NCBI GenBank assembly: GCA_963600315.1
Contig: CAVCAW010000063.1
Span: 1-25,537, forward strand
Direction: 5' to 3'
From: UBA6382 sp963600315
GTDB lineage: Bacteria; Bacteroidota; Bacteroidia; Bacteroidales; Bacteroidaceae
DNA: 25,537 nucleotides
Shown: one piece after another, positions 23,615 to 25,537 of the stretch
How the letters are laid out: each line of letters begins with the position of its first letter
Position numbering within the stretch: position 1 is the stretch's first letter
Program-made: the position numbers and the translations under genes
The notes under the pieces: model-generated
The model's database searches: none
What the model was told of the DNA's origin: nothing
The model's input: the letters and a program-made list of their open reading frames with translations, nothing else

Positions 23615-25113
23615 CCTTTAAATTTATTAATACAGTCTATATATGCCTCTACCGAAGCCGTGACAATATCGGTATTGGCTCCAAAACCATAATACACATG
23701 ACCATTATACTCAACCTGCATATGCACTTTGCCCATATCGTCAGACCCTTTACTGATGGCTTGGATAGTAAACTCTTTGAGGGTCATCTCGCGTTTTACG
23801 ATATTTTTGAGAGCCTTGATAGCTGCATCAACCGGGCCATTGCCGCTTGCAGCCGCCTCAAACTTCTCGTTGGCGATCACAAGACCAATGCTGGCCACCG
23901 ACTTAACCCCCATTCCCGTAGTAACCTGCAGATAGTCAAGTTTCACGTTATTAGTAGCCGTTCTGTCAGCACCGGCCAACACGAGCACGTCATCGTCAGT
24001 TACTTCCTTCTTGCGGTCTGCAAGTTTCAGGAACTCTTCGTAAACCTTGTCAAGTTTAGTCTCTTCGATATCCACACCGTTGATGTGTAAGCGATATTTC
24101 AGAGCAGCACGTCCGCTGCGAGCGGTAAGTACAATAGCATTGTCATCGATGCCCACAGTCTTGGGATCCATAATTTCATAGGTAGCAGCATTTTTGAGTA
24201 CGCCGTCCTGATGGATTCCGCTGGAATGAGCAAAGGCATTTCTACCCACGATAGCCTTATTGGGCTGTACTGGCATATTCATCAGCGAACTTACCATGCG
24301 GCTAGTGGGATAAATCTTTGTAGTATTGATATTCGTGTCGATACCAAGATCCGGGTGAGTCTTGAAAATCATAGCAACTTCCTCGAGCGATGTATTGCCG
24401 GCACGTTCGCCGATACCATTGATAGTAACCTCGACCTGACGCGCACCACCCAACACACCGGCAACAGTGTTAGCCGTAGCCATGCCAAGGTCATTGTGGC
24501 AGTGGGTAGACAAGATACTCTTGCCTGCGGCGAAAGCATCAACGTGCTCATACAAGTACTTTATCTTATCGTTATACTCATTGGGGAGACGGAATCCCGT
24601 AGTGTCAGGGATGTTGCACACCGTAGCTCCAGCTTTAGTAACAGCATCAATCACACGAGCAAGATACTCATTGTCAGTGCGACCAGCATCTTCTGCATAA
24701 AACTCCACGTCCTCAACATAGCGTTTTGCATACTTCACGGCAGCTACAGCACGCTCTATAATCTCCTCGGGAGTTGAGTTAAATTTATATTTGATATGAG
24801 AGGGCGATGTGCCTATACCCGTGTGGATACGCTTGCGCTTGGCATACTTCAATGCCTCTGCAGCAACATCAATGTCTTTCTCCACTGCGCGTGTCAAGGC
24901 GCAAATGGTAGGCCAAGTCACAGCTTTGCTTATCTCAATCACACTATTAAAGTCACCTGGGCTCGAAACAGGGAAACCTGCCTCAATAACATCTACGCCA
25001 AGCGACTCAAGCTGCTTGGCTACCTGAATCTTCTCAACTGTGTTCAACTGACATCCGGGCACCTGTTCACCGTCCCTAAGAGTTGTGTCAAAAATGTATA
25101 GTCTGTCGCTCAT
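23611..25113 (-). CDS. leuA: 2-isopropylmalate synthase
   Basis: Condenses acetyl-CoA with 2-oxoisovalerate, the committed and normally leucine-inhibited step. With ATG 25113 the protein has 500 residues and starts MSDRLYIFDTTLRDGEQVPG, containing the catalytic Arg-Asp pair. STHCHNDLGMATAN supplies the metal-binding His pair, and NGIGERAGNTSLEE is the conserved acetyl-CoA region. The C-terminal LeuA regulatory (LeuA-dimer) domain is present from about residue 370 (VKLDYLQVTTGMG to the end), so feedback inhibition is expected. The frame extends to 25158 but that would run through the attenuator's T-tract, so 25113 is chosen. Transcription passes through the leader terminator at 25140-25183 first. 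Confidence 0.97.
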   Translation of the reverse strand: MSDRLYIFDTTLRDGEQVPGCQLNTVEKIQVAKQLESLGVDVIEAGFPVSSPGDFNSVIEISKAVTWPTICALTRAVEKDIDVAAEALKYAKRKRIHTGIGTSPSHIKYKFNSTPEEIIERAVAAVKYAKRYVEDVEFYAEDAGRTDNEYLARVIDAVTKAGATVCNIPDTTGFRLPNEYNDKIKYLYEHVDAFAAGKSILSTHCHNDLGMATANTVAGVLGGARQVEVTINGIGERAGNTSLEEVAMIFKTHPDLGIDTNINTTKIYPTSRMVSSLMNMPVQPNKAIVGRNAFAHSSGIHQDGVLKNAATYEIMDPKTVGIDDNAIVLTARSGRAALKYRLHINGVDIEETKLDKVYEEFLKLADRKKEVTDDDVLVLAGADRTATNNVKLDYLQVTTGMGVKSVASIGLVIANEKFEAAASGNGPVDAAIKALKNIVKREMTLKEFTIQAISKGSDDMGKVHMQVEYNGHVYYGFGANTDIVTASVEAYIDCINKFKG

Positions 25114-25139
25114 ATTATTGTGTATTGTTTTTCCGTTGT

Positions 25140-25183
25140 AAAAAAAAGCCCTTCGCACTCATTTGGTCTGAGTGAGAAAGGCT
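25140..25183 (-). terminator. Attenuator terminator of the leu operon
   Basis: On the minus strand AGCCTTTCTCACTC (25170-25183) pairs with GAGTGCGAAGGGCT (25147-25160) at 13 of 14 positions, with a 9-base loop, followed by TTTTTTT. It lies between the leader peptide and leuA, within the transcribed leader, so it can stop transcription before leuA. Confidence 0.92.
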
Positions 25184-25234
25184 TCCATACATGCGCATCA
25201 GCAACTAAGCACGCACACGACATCCGCCTCTCTC
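25174..25234 (-). promoter_or_regulatory. Antiterminator pairing in leu leader
   Basis: On the minus strand GAGAGAGGC (25226-25234, leader codons 18-20) can pair over 9 bp, including one G-U pair, with GCCTTTCTC (25174-25182). The latter is the 5' arm of the terminator. The two structures are mutually exclusive, the expected arrangement for ribosome-controlled attenuation. The folding is predicted by eye only. Confidence 0.65.
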
Positions 25235-25285
25235 CTTGAGTAGCAGAAGGTTATGAAGTCGTAGGTTTGCCTTTAGCGTACACAT
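25205..25285 (-). CDS. leuL: Leucine operon leader peptide
   Basis: A 26-codon open reading frame (ATG 25283-25285, TAG 25205-25207) upstream of the leu attenuator. Seven of its residues are Leu, at positions 4, 8, 10 and 13-16; the last four are consecutive codons CTT CTG CTA CTC. Three of the seven are CTA. All are CTN codons with no TTA or TTG. The run lies just before the antiterminator arm (codons 18-20). This is the layout of leucine leader peptides in enterobacterial leuL: scarcity of charged leucyl-tRNA would stall the ribosome and favour antitermination. No homology to the E. coli peptide is implied. The predicted -7 element ends about 26 bases upstream of the start codon. Confidence 0.85.
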   Translation of the reverse strand: MCTLKANLRLHNLLLLKERGGCRVRA

Positions 25286-25310
25286 GTTAACAAAAGTTTT
25301 TTAACTAATG

Positions 25311-25318
25311 CAAAATTA
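25311..25318 (-). promoter_or_regulatory. -7 element of leu operon
   Basis: On the minus strand TAATTTTG fits TAnnTTTG and would start transcription just before the leader peptide. A GTTAA...TTAAC inverted repeat (about 25287-25306) lies between it and the leader ATG and could be an operator or a small 5' hairpin. No well-spaced -33 was found. Confidence 0.5.
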
Positions 25319-25381
25319 CATATTTCTACAACAAGACGAAAAAAAACAATTCATTTTTTGATGGTTGGCAGATTATTTGCT

Positions 25382-25442
25382 CACCAGTGCCACATAGCTC
25401 CACACTTCATCCCTAATTTGCCATCAGGGATTACAACTGGTG
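25382..25442. repeat. Nested inverted repeats between ribE fragment and leu promoter
   Basis: Outer arms CACCAGT (25382-25388) and ACTGGTG (25436-25442) enclose inner arms ATCCCT (25409-25414) and AGGGAT (25426-25431). The nesting could form a branched hairpin in the 3' untranslated RNA of the upstream gene. There is no adjoining T-tract, so it is not a standard terminator. Confidence 0.35.
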
Positions 25443-25469
25443 CATTTTGCATCTACCTACGACTCAAGT

Positions 25470-25537
25470 TCACTTGCTAAGCTGCACAAGACGGCTCACC
25501 ATCTTGCCAAGCACGTCAAATTCCAAGTTCACAACAC
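25470..25537 (-). CDS. ribE: Riboflavin synthase alpha chain, C-terminal fragment
   Basis: The gene runs off the right edge; only the last 21 residues and the TGA (25470-25472) are visible. They read VVNLEFDVLGKMVSRLVQL followed by SK, resembling the C-terminus of riboflavin synthase (V-N-x-E-x-D-x-x-G-K-x-x-x-R), which forms riboflavin from two 6,7-dimethyl-8-ribityllumazine molecules. The identity rests on this short tail alone. The gene is upstream of the leu promoter on the same strand, with about 150 bp between them. Confidence 0.55.
   Translation of the reverse strand, partial: VVNLEFDVLGKMVSRLVQLSK

Noticed and set aside
24211..24777. 188-codon open frame on the plus strand
   Set aside because: It lies entirely within leuA on the opposite strand, has no recognisable domain, and no promoter; it is a shadow of a well-supported gene.
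25111..25158. Longer leuA starting at 25158
   Set aside because: It would begin within the attenuator's 3' stem and T-run, and adds residues not typical of LeuA; ATG 25113 gives the canonical N-terminus.
25114..25310. Riboswitch or T-box in the leu leader
   Set aside because: I see no T-box consensus and no known riboswitch core; the Leu-rich frame and the competing stems explain the region better.

Overview
This window comes from a Bacteroidota chromosome, most likely Bacteroidales and probably Prevotella-like (genus is an inference). The reasons are: start-proximal elements matching the Bacteroidetes -7 consensus TAnnTTTG, lipoproteins with SDD-type residues after the lipobox cysteine, Bacteroidota-specific families (DUF5103 type IX secretion plug, DUF3472, DUF4348, DUF1573), and tight operons with ATGA or TGATG overlaps. 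Apart from the aldolase gene at the left edge, every gene is on the minus strand. The window looks like core chromosome. I saw no insertion sequence, phage gene, CRISPR array, rRNA or tRNA.

Layout, read along the minus strand from right to left. (1) 25470-25537: the last codons of what looks like riboflavin synthase. (2) About 25318 down to 18843: a leucine operon. A promoter is followed by a 26-codon leader peptide with seven Leu codons (four consecutive) and an intrinsic terminator that can be replaced by a competing antiterminator pairing. Then come leuA, leuC and leuD, and after them, with short spacing, a DUF4348 lipoprotein, murB and a PhnP-like metallo-beta-lactamase-fold hydrolase. 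leuB is not in the window. (3) 18661 down to 14615: a monocistronic secreted GH2 beta-galactosidase with an extra N-terminal lectin-like region, its own tandem -7 elements, a ~125-base leader and a terminator. (4) 14445 down to about 9684: fabD, then a hairpin-rich 153-bp spacer with a strong terminator-like stem, then an overlapping cluster of cytoplasmic GH13 amylase, DUF2520 protein, KdsC-type phosphatase and Maf. (5) 9687 down to 4382: a well-matched promoter drives a lipoprotein, a DUF3472 exported protein, a GlmM-type phosphohexomutase, the T9SS plug protein (DUF5103) and ispE. (6) 4340 down to 1273: DUF1573 protein, mannose-1-phosphate guanylyltransferase and a DUF1846 protein. (7) 122-1132 on the plus strand: class II fructose-bisphosphate aldolase, convergent with DUF1846 across a bidirectional terminator.

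Functionally the genes cover envelope precursor supply (GlmM, ManC, MurB, KdsC, IspE), fatty-acid initiation (FabD), carbohydrate use (beta-galactosidase, amylase, aldolase), leucine synthesis, and several exported proteins of unknown role.

The most noteworthy item is the leucine leader/attenuator, whose short coding sequence is easily missed. The second is a run of ten Ns at 10791-10800 inside the KdsC gene. Removing it completely restores the reading frame and the family's DxDG motif, so it is probably a spurious assembly gap.
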